A DNA stretch of 64,000 bases. Source: Clostridium culturomicium. GTDB taxonomy: Bacteria > Bacillota > Clostridia > Clostridiales > Clostridiaceae. The notes under the pieces were generated by a model. That model worked only from the letters and a program-made list of their open reading frames with translations, was not told where the DNA came from and did no database searches. Positions 16,663-25,779 of the stretch are shown here, in pieces. Location of the stretch: contig NZ_CCXK01000016.1 in assembly GCF_000821305.1 (NCBI RefSeq), positions 609,033-673,032 of the forward strand, written 5' to 3'. The translations under genes were made by a program, and so were the position numbers. Position 1 is the first letter of the stretch; each line of letters starts with the position of its first letter.

Positions 16663-17665
16663 TTTTGATAAAGATAAATTAAAAGAAAAATTATTGCATG
16701 AAGCTAAAACTAATAAACCTGATCTATGGAATAAAATAGAATCCCAGCTTCCCTCTAACAAAATAGAGCCACCAACACAAAAAACTAAAAGTAAATTTTA
16801 TATCAAAACATTTTCCAACGTTGCTGCTGTCCTTGCTTTAATTGTAGGTATTTCTATTTATAATCATGAAAAAATTTTTTCACCAGATTTAAATTTAAAG
16901 AATGCCGACTTTTTAGATATAGAAAAGGCTCCTGCTTCTGAAGATGAACGGCTTAATAAAGAACCTATTAATTATGAAAACCTAAATTTTGCTGAAGGAT
17001 TAACCCCTGCAGAAAAGTATGCCCAAAATGGAGAAGTTTACTCTTCAACCCTTGATATTATTCCTTTCTCTGAAGACCTTTTAAGTGACATGACCTGGAT
17101 GGGAAAGGTTACAATCCTTAACGCTTATTATAAAGATTATAAATACTATACCTTTAGTAATAAACTTGAACCTAATGGACAGCTTCATAATTGGCTAAGA
17201 ACCATAGTATATGAAATAAAGGTAGATGAAATCTATCTTGAGGATGGGAAAATTAAGGCTGGAGACACCTTAAAAATAGAACAGCAATGCTTTAATGGCT
17301 GCTATCTAACAGACTCTGCCCTATTTGACTTGAAAATTAACCATCAATATATTCTTCCTTTGTTTTATGCTGGTGAGAAAATTCTTTATGAAGGGGCATT
17401 CGACTTAGAAAACTATGCTGACGGTGATATTACTCGTGATGGACAATATTCAATTGTTTATCAATTTGCACCTCAAATTGAAGTTACTTTAGATAGCGAA
17501 TATATCTTTCATAGTGAGTGGAAAAGTTTGATAAACGATAAAACTATTGATGTTATTATGCCAACTGAGAATCCTGAAGAAAGCTTCTATGCTGACAAAA
17601 TGAAACTGAGACGTGATGCTGATTTTATCACTGACCTTCAAACTCTAATAAGCCGATATAAATAA
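16655..17665 (+). CDS. Putative anti-sigma factor, membrane protein
   Basis: This 336-residue protein has a cytoplasmic N-terminus of about 45 residues, one transmembrane helix (about 49-65, FSNVAAVLALIVGISIY) and a large extracytoplasmic domain. Position and topology, directly after and overlapping an ECF sigma gene, identify it as the likely anti-sigma factor. I recognise no named domain. GGAGGTTCCAAT precedes the ATG. Its sigma partner is disrupted, so its present role is unclear. Confidence 0.65.
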   Translation: MSNFDKDKLKEKLLHEAKTNKPDLWNKIESQLPSNKIEPPTQKTKSKFYIKTFSNVAAVLALIVGISIYNHEKIFSPDLNLKNADFLDIEKAPASEDERLNKEPINYENLNFAEGLTPAEKYAQNGEVYSSTLDIIPFSEDLLSDMTWMGKVTILNAYYKDYKYYTFSNKLEPNGQLHNWLRTIVYEIKVDEIYLEDGKIKAGDTLKIEQQCFNGCYLTDSALFDLKINHQYILPLFYAGEKILYEGAFDLENYADGDITRDGQYSIVYQFAPQIEVTLDSEYIFHSEWKSLINDKTIDVIMPTENPEESFYADKMKLRRDADFITDLQTLISRYK

Positions 17666-17693
17666 TTGGTTGATTTATTATAAGGAGGCTTAT

Positions 17694-18119
17694 ATGAAAA
17701 AACTTTTCCTAATACCAATGATTTTTTTTATTCTTACGCTCTTATACGGATGTAACAATAAAGGAACAGTTCCTTATTTTATTTCTAATGAAGAAGTTAT
17801 TCAAGAAGCAGACTTTGATGACAGCAATTTAATTATAATGTTTAATGATGATAATCATAAACCAATGCATGTTAATATGAAGATTTACTTTGACGAGAAG
17901 TTATGCCTTAATAGTGATTCAAGAAGAAAAAATGAAGCTACCATCAGCTCTAATCTTAAAGTCTCTGAAACTAACCATGTTATAACCGTTACTATAAATG
18001 ATAAAATAAATTCTTATTTGATTATTGAGGCTAAAGAAGAAAAACAATGGATTATAATAGAATATAGTAGCCCTGGAGCACTCTATAATATATCTAACTC
18101 CCCACCCTTATTTGACTAA
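17694..18119 (+). CDS. Hypothetical lipoprotein
   Basis: MKKLFLIPMIFFILTLLYGC is a lipoprotein signal peptide with lipobox LYGC; the 141-residue product is otherwise unrecognised. The frame opens at 17670, but AAGGAGGCTTAT fits the ATG at 17694. It follows the anti-sigma gene by 28 bp and is probably co-transcribed with it. Confidence 0.7.
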   Translation: MKKLFLIPMIFFILTLLYGCNNKGTVPYFISNEEVIQEADFDDSNLIIMFNDDNHKPMHVNMKIYFDEKLCLNSDSRRKNEATISSNLKVSETNHVITVTINDKINSYLIIEAKEEKQWIIIEYSSPGALYNISNSPPLFD

Positions 18120-18142
18120 TAATATTACACTATAATAAAAAT

Positions 18143-18177
18143 ACCGTCACACTGTTTTTATCAAACAGTATGGCGGT
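18143..18177. terminator. Bidirectional terminator
   Basis: ACCGTCA.ACTGTTT pairs with AAACAGT.TGGCGGT around a short loop, between the convergent lipoprotein and degV genes, with T-rich sequence on the plus side. Confidence 0.7.
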
Positions 18178-18183
18178 TTATTT

Positions 18184-19038
18184 TTAATCTGCTAATTGTA
18201 TTCCAATTCCTATAAGCCCTGGACCCGTATGTACTACTAATGCTGGACTTATTTGACCAAACAAAATCTCCTTACAATCCGGAAGCTTCCCTTTTAACTC
18301 ATCATATATTTCCTTGGCTTCTTCTAAGGCATCTCCATGGGCAATGGCAAGATTGAATTTATGACCTTTCCCATGAGTTAGTGCAAGGTTTAAAGCCTCA
18401 CTTATAACCTTCTTTCTTCCCCTGGCTTTCTTAACTGTATAATATACCCCATCTTCATTACATGAAATTATTGGTCTTATGCCTAAAGCAGTTCCCATTA
18501 CTGCAGTTACAAGTCCGATTCTTCCACCCTTTTGTAAGTACTCTAAGGTTGATACACAAAAGAAAATCTTTGTATCCTCTACTGATTTATTTAATCTTTT
18601 TTCAATTTCATTTATATTCAAATCTTGAGAAACAAGTTGTCCTGCAAGGATACCAGTTAACCCTGCCCCAATTCCAATGTTTTTTGTGTCTATAATCCTG
18701 CAATCTAAGTTTGGAAACTCTTTTGCTATCTGTGTTATCATATTATTGGTTCCACTTAGTCCGCTAGAAATAGTAACGATTATTACTTCCTTGAAGCCAT
18801 CCTGCTGAATTTTATCAAACTGCTTCATTATAGTTTCACCAGTTGGTAGTGATGTGGTAGGTATCTCTTTAGAAAAATTGTCATAAACCTCTTGTGCTGT
18901 AATGTTTACTCCATCCTGGAACTGACCAAAACTGTAATTTATAGATAAAGGAACTATATACATTCCATGCTTTTCAATATATTCCTTAGGAACATCTGTA
19001 CAAGAATCAATAAGAACTGCTATTTTATTATTTTTCAT
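18184..19038 (-). CDS. DegV-family fatty-acid-binding protein
   Basis: DegV/FakB proteins bind a fatty acid and present it to the FakA kinase for incorporation into phospholipid. The 284-residue protein has the N-terminal VLIDSCTDVP, TTSLPTG near residue 80, ISSGLSGTNN near 107 and the KGGRIG motif near 170, all typical of the family. Length is normal. AGAGGTGAAAGAAA precedes the ATG. It is a single gene between terminators; no fakA is in the window, so the kinase partner must be elsewhere. Confidence 0.92.
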   Translation of the reverse strand: MKNNKIAVLIDSCTDVPKEYIEKHGMYIVPLSINYSFGQFQDGVNITAQEVYDNFSKEIPTTSLPTGETIMKQFDKIQQDGFKEVIIVTISSGLSGTNNMITQIAKEFPNLDCRIIDTKNIGIGAGLTGILAGQLVSQDLNINEIEKRLNKSVEDTKIFFCVSTLEYLQKGGRIGLVTAVMGTALGIRPIISCNEDGVYYTVKKARGRKKVISEALNLALTHGKGHKFNLAIAHGDALEEAKEIYDELKGKLPDCKEILFGQISPALVVHTGPGLIGIGIQLAD

Positions 19039-19132
19039 TTTCTTTCACCTCTACATCTAGTTTTCAATACCAGATTAACTCGTTTATTCACCCTTGTCAA
19101 CTATTTCGTTAAACTTTATATGTTTTTCCAAT

Positions 19133-19172
19133 AAAAAAAACAATTAAACACCTTTTTTGATGTTTAACTGTT
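19133..19172 (-). terminator. Terminator after cvfB
   Basis: On the minus strand CAGTTAAACATC pairs with GGTGTTTAATTG, followed by eight Ts. It lies 20 bases past the cvfB stop. Confidence 0.75.
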
Positions 19173-19191
19173 TTTGATTTAAATATTCATC

Positions 19192-20028
19192 TTATTTCAA
19201 TTTTGTTCCTGTAACGTCTTGCTCTATAAGTCCTTTTTTCATTAGAGCTCCTAAAGCTCTCTTGAATCCATTTTTACTACACTTAAAGTACTTCTTAATA
19301 TCATCTGGGTTTGTTTTATCATTGAAGGTCATAGAACCACCATGCTTTTTAAGGTAGTTCATTATTACCTCTTCCATCTCGCCCATTTCATCAAGACGAG
19401 GTTTTCTAGCTGTAACTTCAATCTTACCATCATCAAAGTACTTCTTAACTCTTACTTTAAGAACATCTCCCATTTTAACATCTCCAAAGTATTCATTTTT
19501 TAAAATTATTCCTCTGAAGGTATTTTCAAGGGCGATTATAAGGTTACCGTTATGGTGTCTTCCGTAAACAGTTCCCTCAATCTCTTCTCCAACATTGTAA
19601 TGAGTTGTATCGTGAAGGTATTTATCTACTCTTGTTGTTGCTGCTATTCTGTTAGTTTTATCTACATATAAAGCAAATAAATATTTCTTTCCGACTTCTA
19701 AATCGTAAACAGCTTCTTTAAATGGAACTAGAACATCTCTCTCTAATCCTATATTTACAAAGCTTCCTATTCTTGATTTATCTACAACTTCAAGATACGC
19801 TGGCTCTCCAACCTGTGCAAGTACTGGCTTCATTGTTGCCACTGGTCTATCCATCGAATCCTTGTAAATAAATACTTCTATTTCATCATCAACTTCTATT
19901 TCTCCAATGATGTTACTGTTTGGTATTAAAATATCTTCTGAAGTTGTTTTTCCCTGTGCATCCAGATAGTATCCAAAGTCACAGCTTCTCGCTACCCTAA
20001 GGGTATTAATTTTTCCTAATTCTATCAT
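19192..20028 (-). CDS. cvfB: S1 RNA-binding protein, CvfB/YitL family
   Basis: This 278-residue protein has successive S1-like OB domains (for example 1-60, 70-135 with GSFVNIGLERDVLVPFKE, and 145-210 with EGTVYGRHHNGNLIIALENT) and a C-terminal winged-helix (about 225-278, FKCSKNGFKRALGALMKKGLI). This architecture is that of CvfB, an RNA-binding regulator linked to virulence and mRNA turnover in Firmicutes. TAGGAGAATAGAGA precedes the ATG. It appears monocistronic, with its own terminator. Confidence 0.88.
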   Translation of the reverse strand: MIELGKINTLRVARSCDFGYYLDAQGKTTSEDILIPNSNIIGEIEVDDEIEVFIYKDSMDRPVATMKPVLAQVGEPAYLEVVDKSRIGSFVNIGLERDVLVPFKEAVYDLEVGKKYLFALYVDKTNRIAATTRVDKYLHDTTHYNVGEEIEGTVYGRHHNGNLIIALENTFRGIILKNEYFGDVKMGDVLKVRVKKYFDDGKIEVTARKPRLDEMGEMEEVIMNYLKKHGGSMTFNDKTNPDDIKKYFKCSKNGFKRALGALMKKGLIEQDVTGTKLK

Positions 20029-20105
20029 TCTCTATTCTCCTATCTAAGCTAAGAATTTCCCATAAGTTTATCTATATCCTATCCAAAACCCCTAGTTCTT
20101 AAAAC

Positions 20106-20603
20106 CTATAACTGAGTCCAATCTATATACTTATTAAGCTTTTCAACAAACTTAATAAGGTATTCTTCTTCCAGTTCTGTAAATGTGTTAAACTCGAAGC
20201 TGTCTATATCAAGTACACCATAGACTTCTCCATCCTTTATGATTGGGATAACAATCTCAGAATTACTGGCTCCATCACAAGCAATATGCCCTGGAAACTC
20301 ATGAACATTAGCAATTCTTTGAACAGCTCTTTCAGCTACGGCAGCACCACATACCCCTTTACCTACTGTTATTCTGTTGCAGGCTGGCTTTCCCTGGAAG
20401 GGACCTAAAACCAGTTCTCCCTCTCTCATAAAGTAGAAACCACTCCAATTTAACTTATCCATTATAGCATAAATTATCGCAGATGCATTAGAAAGATTGG
20501 CATAAATATTTTTTTCTGAACTTAACTGACCTTCTAGAAGAAGTAGCATATACTTATATCTATTTTCAATAGGCAGATTTTTAGCTGCTTCAATATTTAT
20601 CAT
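20106..20603 (-). CDS. msrC: Free methionine-(R)-sulfoxide reductase (GAF domain)
   Basis: fRMsr reduces free methionine-R-sulfoxide. The 165-residue GAF domain carries the three family cysteines at residues 75 (PACNRITVG), 85 (GKGVCGAA) and 109 (GHIACDGAS). These align with E. coli Cys84, Cys94 and Cys118 at a constant offset of nine. SEIVIPI follows as usual. The gene starts within the last bases of the gamma-carbonic-anhydrase gene, so the two are coupled. Confidence 0.92.
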   Translation of the reverse strand: MINIEAAKNLPIENRYKYMLLLLEGQLSSEKNIYANLSNASAIIYAIMDKLNWSGFYFMREGELVLGPFQGKPACNRITVGKGVCGAAVAERAVQRIANVHEFPGHIACDGASNSEIVIPIIKDGEVYGVLDIDSFEFNTFTELEEEYLIKFVEKLNKYIDWTQL

Positions 20604-21115
20604 TACTCTTGACTCTCCTTATGTAATTCCCCCATATGTACATAATGTTCTGCAGAAATTTTTATAGATTCTATTTCTTCTTCTGTGAGTTCTCTTACTA
20701 CCCTTGCAGGTGACCCTATACAAAGAACTCCACTTGGAATCTTTTTATTCTGAGTAACAAGACTTCCTGCACCAATTATTGTGTTTTCACCAATCTCCGC
20801 TCCATTTAAAATTGTTGAGCCCATTCCAACCAGCACATTATTTCCAACTTTGCAACCGTGAATTATACAGTTATGTCCTACTGTAACGTTATCACCTATT
20901 GTAGTTGGAAAATCTTGATCAATATGTACAGTTGAGTTCTCTTGAATATTAGTATTCTTGCCAATTGTAGTTAACTCATCTTCACTTCTAATCACAGCAC
21001 TATACCAGATGTTACTATTCTCTCCAATAACAACATTTCCAAGTATTGCTGCATTTTCAGCAATAAAGCAGCTTTCATGAATCACTGGCACTTTCCCCAT
21101 TATTCTTTTTATCAC
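20603..21115 (-). CDS. Gamma-class carbonic anhydrase-like protein
   Basis: This 170-residue left-handed beta-helix protein is of the YrdA/PaaY type, with hexapeptide repeats throughout (AAILGNVVIGENSNIWYSAV and later). Putative metal-binding histidines appear in STVHID, TVGHNCIIHG. The frame extends to 21190, but GGAGGAAATTCAA fits a GTG at 21113-21115, which gives the family N-terminus (M)IKRIMGKVPVIHESCFIAENA. It may hydrate CO2 or be a catalytically weak relative. Coupled to msrC. Confidence 0.85.
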   Translation of the reverse strand: MIKRIMGKVPVIHESCFIAENAAILGNVVIGENSNIWYSAVIRSEDELTTIGKNTNIQENSTVHIDQDFPTTIGDNVTVGHNCIIHGCKVGNNVLVGMGSTILNGAEIGENTIIGAGSLVTQNKKIPSGVLCIGSPARVVRELTEEEIESIKISAEHYVHMGELHKESQE

Positions 21116-21429
21116 TTGAATTTCCTCCTTTACGCCTGTTTTTATTTCATCTTTTCCAATAATGTACTCAGAATTTTTAGCTTTTCTCAAACTTCATATA
21201 ATTTAATAATATCATAAATACAACTTATATTCTCCAATGGGAAGTAAAATATCTCATCTGATTTATTTTCTACAAAATTTTTCTTATTACGATTTTATAT
21301 GATATTTATATTATATTCTGGCTAAAATATATATAGTGTTTCATTAAAAATCAAATAAACAATTCAATTTTTGAATATATGGTAACTTCTTACATATTTT
21401 CTACCACATTTCTTTTGAAATTTCAATAC

Positions 21430-21458
21430 TTGATTATGAATTTTATTTATATTAAAAT
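21430..21458 (+). promoter_or_regulatory. Putative nrdJ promoter
   Basis: TTGATT (21430-21435) and TAAAAT (21453-21458) are 17 bp apart. The first NrdR box begins at the end of the -10, so a bound repressor would block polymerase. Confidence 0.4.
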
Positions 21459-21472
21459 ACCATATATAGTAT
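21457..21472 (+). promoter_or_regulatory. NrdR box 1
   Basis: ATACCATATATAGTAT is a near match to the NrdR operator consensus ACACwATATaTwGTGT. Its start is 32 bp, three helical turns, from the start of box 2, so both face the same side of the DNA. Confidence 0.7.
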
Positions 21473-21488
21473 TAATACATAATTAAAA

Positions 21489-21504
21489 ACACAATATATA
21501 GTGT
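21489..21504 (+). promoter_or_regulatory. NrdR box 2
   Basis: ACACAATATATAGTGT matches the NrdR operator consensus at every conserved position. NrdR is the ATP/dATP-sensing repressor of ribonucleotide reductase genes. A third half-matching site (AAAATATATATAGTGT) lies at 21324-21339. Confidence 0.85.
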
Positions 21505-21513
21505 CATAGCCGT

Positions 21514-21551
21514 TAGGGGGTGAATTGCTAATCATACACTTTATGATTAGC
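21514..21551 (+). promoter_or_regulatory. SD and intervening hairpin in the nrdJ leader
   Basis: TAGGGGGTGA (21514-21523) is the only SD-like sequence upstream of nrdJ, but it lies 35 bases before the ATG. Between them GCTAATCATA (21527-21536) and TATGATTAGC (21542-21551) form a perfect 10-bp stem with a 5-base loop. Excluding the hairpin, the SD ends 10 bases from the ATG, normal spacing. A run of TTTT after the stem could also give weak termination. Confidence 0.6.
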
Positions 21552-21558
21552 TTTTATA

Positions 21559-24500
21559 ATGAACAATATCAACAAAATGCTTAAAAGATATTACACTAAG
21601 GAGTTAGAGAACAATAAAAATCTAACTGTCTACGATTTATTTCAGTGGAAAAAAGTTGATGTAGTATTAAAGGATTATAAAAAAGGAACGATCCTTGTGG
21701 ATATGCATGACCTGGAGTTCCCTATTCACTATTCACAAAATGCATGCGATATAATTGCATCAAAATATTTTAAAAGAGCTTTGATTCCAAATGAAGTCGG
21801 ATATGAAAACAGCTTGAGAATGGTAGCTCACAGATTAGTTAACTTTTGGTGTGAATCATTAAAGGATGAAGGCTTAATTGAAACAGAAGAAGAATGGCAA
21901 ATCCTTTATGATGAATTAGTATACTGCTTCTTAAATCAAATGTATGCTCCAAACTCACCTCAATGGTTTAATACTGGTTTGAAGCTTTCTTACGATATCG
22001 GAGGAGAACATCAAGGCCACTTCTACTACGATGAAAACTTAAAGAAAGTCGTTGAAAGTGTTGATAACTACACTAGAACTCAGGCTTCTGCCTGCTTTAT
22101 AGTTTCAATTGAAGATAAGCTTCTTGGACCACACTCAATCTCTGAACAATACGTAACAGAGACAAAACTATTTAAAGGGGGTTCTGGTTCTGGAACAAAC
22201 TACTCTACTTTAAGAGCTAAAGACGAACATCTATCAGCAGGTGGACGTTCCTCTGGGGTTATGAGCTTCTTAAAGGGCTTTGATAGGAATGCTGGTACAA
22301 TAAAATCTGGTGGAACTACAAGACGTGCCGCTAAAATGGTATGCCTGGATATTGATCATCCTGAAATTACTGAGTTTATTAATTGGAAGGCTACTGAAGA
22401 AGATAAAGTTAGAGCTTTAGGTAAAATGGGTTATGATGCTTCCTTTGAAGGAGAAGCTTATGAAACTGTTTCTGGACAGAATGGAAACAACTCTATAAGA
22501 TTCAGCGATGAATTCATGGAGAAGGTTGAAAACCTTCCTAAAGATCCAGATGCAACTATTACTTTAAAAGGCAGAGTAGATCAAGGCATCAACAGAGATG
22601 TAAGTGTGGCTGAACTTTGGGATGACTTCAACAAAGCTGCATGGCAATGTGCTGATCCAGCCCCTCAATTTGACGATACCTTCAATGCATGGCATACCTG
22701 CCCTGGTGGAGAAGATGGTGAATTTGGTGCAAAGCATAACCGATTAAACTCAACAAACCCATGTGGAGAATATGCTTTCCTAGATGATACATCTTGTAAC
22801 CTTGCATCAATTAACATATACAAATTCTATGATAAAGATAATAAGTGTTTCGATTTAGATGGATATATACACCTTATTTCACTACTTCAGTTAATGCTTG
22901 AATCTTCTGTTCACTGGGGTCAATTCCCTACAGAAGATATTGCAAGAAAGACTTACTTATTCAGAACTACAGGGCTTGGAATCGCTAACCTAGCTTCCCT
23001 TCTAATGGTAATGGGTTATGCCTACGATTCAGACGAAGCGAGAAACCTTACTGCTGCTCTTATAGGTATCCTTACTGGAGTCTCCTATGCTACTTCAGCC
23101 CGTATGGCTGAGAAGGTTGGTCCTTTTGAAAAGTATGATATAAATAAAAATGCAATGCTAAGAGTTATCAGAAATCACGGCAGAGTTGCTGGTGCTTTAA
23201 ATGATGATTTTGAAGATCTTCATTATGAACCAATTAAGGTAAACCACAGACTTTTAAAATCTATGAATGCAGCTCCAATATCAGATACACTAAAAAAAGT
23301 ATGGAAAGATGCTTTAACTCTTGGTGAAAAATTTGGATATAGAAATGCTCAAGTTTCCGTTGTTGCACCTACAGGAACTATTTCCTTTGCTATGGACTGT
23401 GGTGCCACATCTATTGAGCCTTACTTCTCACACTTTATCTATAAAAAGCTTTCAGGTGGAGGGTTTATGACCATCGTAAACCCAATAATAGAAGATGCTT
23501 TAAAAAATCTTGAATATACTGATGAGCAGGTTAAAGATATCGTTGATTATATTCTTCGAAAAGAGAAGGTTGATGATAACGGATATGAATATGAAAAAAT
23601 TATAGATGGAAAAATTGAAGGTGCTCCACACCTAAAAGATGAACATCTTAAAATATTTGATACTGCAAATAAATGCGGCAGTGGTGAAAGATATATCCTA
23701 CCAATGGGCCACGTTCTAATGATGGCAGCAATAACACCACTTATATCTGGTTCTGTTTCTAAAACAGTTAATCTTCCAAAGGATGCCACCGTAAAAGATT
23801 TCCAAAACGTAGTATTAGATTCTTGGAAGCTTGGAGTAAAAGGTATTTCCCTATACAGAGATGGCTGTAAAGCAAGTCAGCCACTTAATACTGTTTTAGA
23901 GGAAAAAGGTGATGCAGAGCTTGAACAGCTGACTTATGCAGAACTGCTTGCAAAGGCTAAAGAGCTTCAAGCTAAAAGCAACAGACCATCTTATAAGTCT
24001 TTTAGAGAAAAACCAATTGGCATTAGAGTTGGCACTACTCATCCAGCTCAAATAGATGACGTTAAAATTTACACTACAGTAAACAGAAGACCAAATGGTG
24101 AAATCTCTGAAATATATATTACAACAGACCGAGAAGGAACAATCATTACTGGACTTTTAAACTCTCTTTCAAAATCAATTTCAGTTATGCTTCAGTATCA
24201 TGTTCCTGCTGCTGATATCGCTAAGATGCTTAGAGGTCAAAAATATGAACCATATGGCTTTGTTCAAAAGCACCCATACATCAAGCATGTGAGCTCAATT
24301 TCTGATCTCGTAAGTAAAATTATTGATATAGAGCTTGGTGATTATTCTCGCTGTCAGATCAAACCTGATTCTGAAGAAGCTGTGACCTATACAGATTACA
24401 GCCCAGCAGCTCCAAAGGCATCAAGTTCAACTCAGCATAAAGATTTTTCAAAGCTTGAGGGAGAACGTATCTATTCAGAAACTTGTTCAACCTGCTCAAG

Positions 24501-24570
24501 CACAAACCTAGTTAGAAACGGTACTTGCAAGGTTTGCAGAGACTGTGGAACAACTACTGGATGCAGCTAA
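21559..24570 (+). CDS. nrdJ: Adenosylcobalamin-dependent (class II) ribonucleotide reductase
   Basis: NrdJ reduces ribonucleotides to deoxyribonucleotides using a cobalamin-generated thiyl radical, so it depends on the cbi operon. The 1003-residue protein has the redox pair Cys179 (SACFIVS) and Cys413 (TSCNLAS), thiyl-radical Cys402 and Glu404 in NSTNPCGEYAFL, GGTTRRAAKM near 254, VAPTGTISF near 608, and a C-terminal cysteine cluster (CSTCSST, CKVCRDCG) that relays electrons. The 11-residue step between Cys402 and Cys413 matches known NrdJ enzymes. An in-frame TGA lies just upstream, so this ATG is the first possible. NrdR boxes imply repression when dATP is high. Confidence 0.97.
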   Translation: MNNINKMLKRYYTKELENNKNLTVYDLFQWKKVDVVLKDYKKGTILVDMHDLEFPIHYSQNACDIIASKYFKRALIPNEVGYENSLRMVAHRLVNFWCESLKDEGLIETEEEWQILYDELVYCFLNQMYAPNSPQWFNTGLKLSYDIGGEHQGHFYYDENLKKVVESVDNYTRTQASACFIVSIEDKLLGPHSISEQYVTETKLFKGGSGSGTNYSTLRAKDEHLSAGGRSSGVMSFLKGFDRNAGTIKSGGTTRRAAKMVCLDIDHPEITEFINWKATEEDKVRALGKMGYDASFEGEAYETVSGQNGNNSIRFSDEFMEKVENLPKDPDATITLKGRVDQGINRDVSVAELWDDFNKAAWQCADPAPQFDDTFNAWHTCPGGEDGEFGAKHNRLNSTNPCGEYAFLDDTSCNLASINIYKFYDKDNKCFDLDGYIHLISLLQLMLESSVHWGQFPTEDIARKTYLFRTTGLGIANLASLLMVMGYAYDSDEARNLTAALIGILTGVSYATSARMAEKVGPFEKYDINKNAMLRVIRNHGRVAGALNDDFEDLHYEPIKVNHRLLKSMNAAPISDTLKKVWKDALTLGEKFGYRNAQVSVVAPTGTISFAMDCGATSIEPYFSHFIYKKLSGGGFMTIVNPIIEDALKNLEYTDEQVKDIVDYILRKEKVDDNGYEYEKIIDGKIEGAPHLKDEHLKIFDTANKCGSGERYILPMGHVLMMAAITPLISGSVSKTVNLPKDATVKDFQNVVLDSWKLGVKGISLYRDGCKASQPLNTVLEEKGDAELEQLTYAELLAKAKELQAKSNRPSYKSFREKPIGIRVGTTHPAQIDDVKIYTTVNRRPNGEISEIYITTDREGTIITGLLNSLSKSISVMLQYHVPAADIAKMLRGQKYEPYGFVQKHPYIKHVSSISDLVSKIIDIELGDYSRCQIKPDSEEAVTYTDYSPAAPKASSSTQHKDFSKLEGERIYSETCSTCSSTNLVRNGTCKVCRDCGTTTGCS

Positions 24571-24575
24571 TAGAA

Positions 24576-24604
24576 AGAGCACGCCACATGGCGTGCTCTT
24601 TTAT
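24576..24604 (+). terminator. Strong terminator after nrdJ
   Basis: AGAGCACGCC pairs perfectly with GGCGTGCTCT around ACAT, followed by TTTTATTT, six bases after the nrdJ stop. Confidence 0.92.
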
Positions 24605-24739
24605 TTGGAATGTTAAATTTAAAATCATTACTTAGTTATAGTTTTATGAAATAATCTTACCTTTCCATATATACCCATACCCCCATTGCATTTTATGGTA
24701 AAATAAAAATGAGAACATTTATATTTTAGGAGGATTTAT

Positions 24740-24790
24740 ATGCGTTGTCATTACTGTGGATATAAAACACTTGACCTTATATTTATTTAA
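24740..24790 (+). CDS. Possible 16-residue CxxC peptide or truncated zinc-ribbon gene
   Basis: AGGAGGATTTAT with ideal spacing precedes an ATG encoding MRCHYCGYKTLDLIFI and a TAA. The CHYCGYK start looks like the first half of a zinc ribbon or rubredoxin-like knuckle, but the second CxxC is missing. It is either a remnant of a longer gene cut off by the convergent MATE gene, or a true micropeptide. Nothing else is seen between 24605 and 24794. Confidence 0.35.
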   Translation: MRCHYCGYKTLDLIFI

Positions 24791-24794
24791 ATAA

Positions 24795-25694
24795 CTAAAT
24801 ATATTTATATCTTCTGCCATATGCCAATATAAAGCCAATAGACATTACCATAGCTAGAAGCTCTGCTGCCGGCACTGACAGCCATATTCCCGGCACATGG
24901 AAAAGTGGCGGTAAAATAGTAAGGCCTGCAATAATAAATACAAAAGTTCTTAAAAATGATATTATTGCTGATACTTTTCCATTTGAAAGAGCTGTGAACA
25001 AGGATGATGCAAAAATATTAATTCCCACAAATAAAAAGCTTAAGCTGAATAATGGGAATCCCGAAATTGCTATATCATAAACATTACTTCCAACCGGTGT
25101 AAAAATCTCCATCATATATGGAGATATCCATATAGCAATAAATATATAATCTAATATCATATTAACCACACCAGATATAATACTTAAAGTTAACCCAAAA
25201 TTAGGATTTCCCGCTACCACAATAAAACTTTGTCCAAAAATCTGAATTACTAAAGCCGGTGCAAATAAAAGCATAATAGTCAAATATTGCTTACATAAAT
25301 CAAATAAAACTTCAGTAGCACCAAGACCATATATTAATGGTTTTATAAAAAACATACATGCTACCGCTGAAACCACACTTAATAAAAATCCTGTTATATA
25401 AATTAAAGATAAATTTCTTCTTGCTTCCTTTTCATCTCCACTACCTAGCTTTCTTGCAATTACGGCACTTCCCCCTGTTGAAAACATTATGGCAATTGCC
25501 ATTAACACATTAATCACAGGGTATATTATATTAATTGCAGATAAGCCATTAGTTCCAACATATCTAGATACAAAAATAGAATCGATTATGGTATATAATG
25601 CAGTTACTCTCATCATAATCACTGTAGGTGTTGCAAACTTTATAAGTGAAAAAAAGTTAAATTCCCTGCTGATTGAATTTTCTACGTTCTTCAT
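24795..25694 (-). pseudogene. MATE efflux protein with internal in-frame deletion
   Basis: The N-terminal half follows the MATE family (VGTNGLSAINIIYP, STGGSAVIARKLGSGDEKEA) through about residue 190, LDYIFIAIW. The sequence then jumps to a segment like the last third of the family (GFPLFSLSFLFVGINIFASS, ending near 299). Normal MATE proteins have about 450 residues and 12 helices, so roughly 140 residues are missing without a frame change. The product is unlikely to transport. GAGGAGAAAGTTAAA precedes the ATG. It is divergent from a MerR regulator that is also broken. Confidence 0.75.
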
Positions 25695-25779
25695 TTTAAC
25701 TTTCTCCTCTTGCTGATTTTTTCTCCATGGATTAGAATAATGTATAGTGTAACCCTATAGTCAATAGGAGCCCGTAAAT

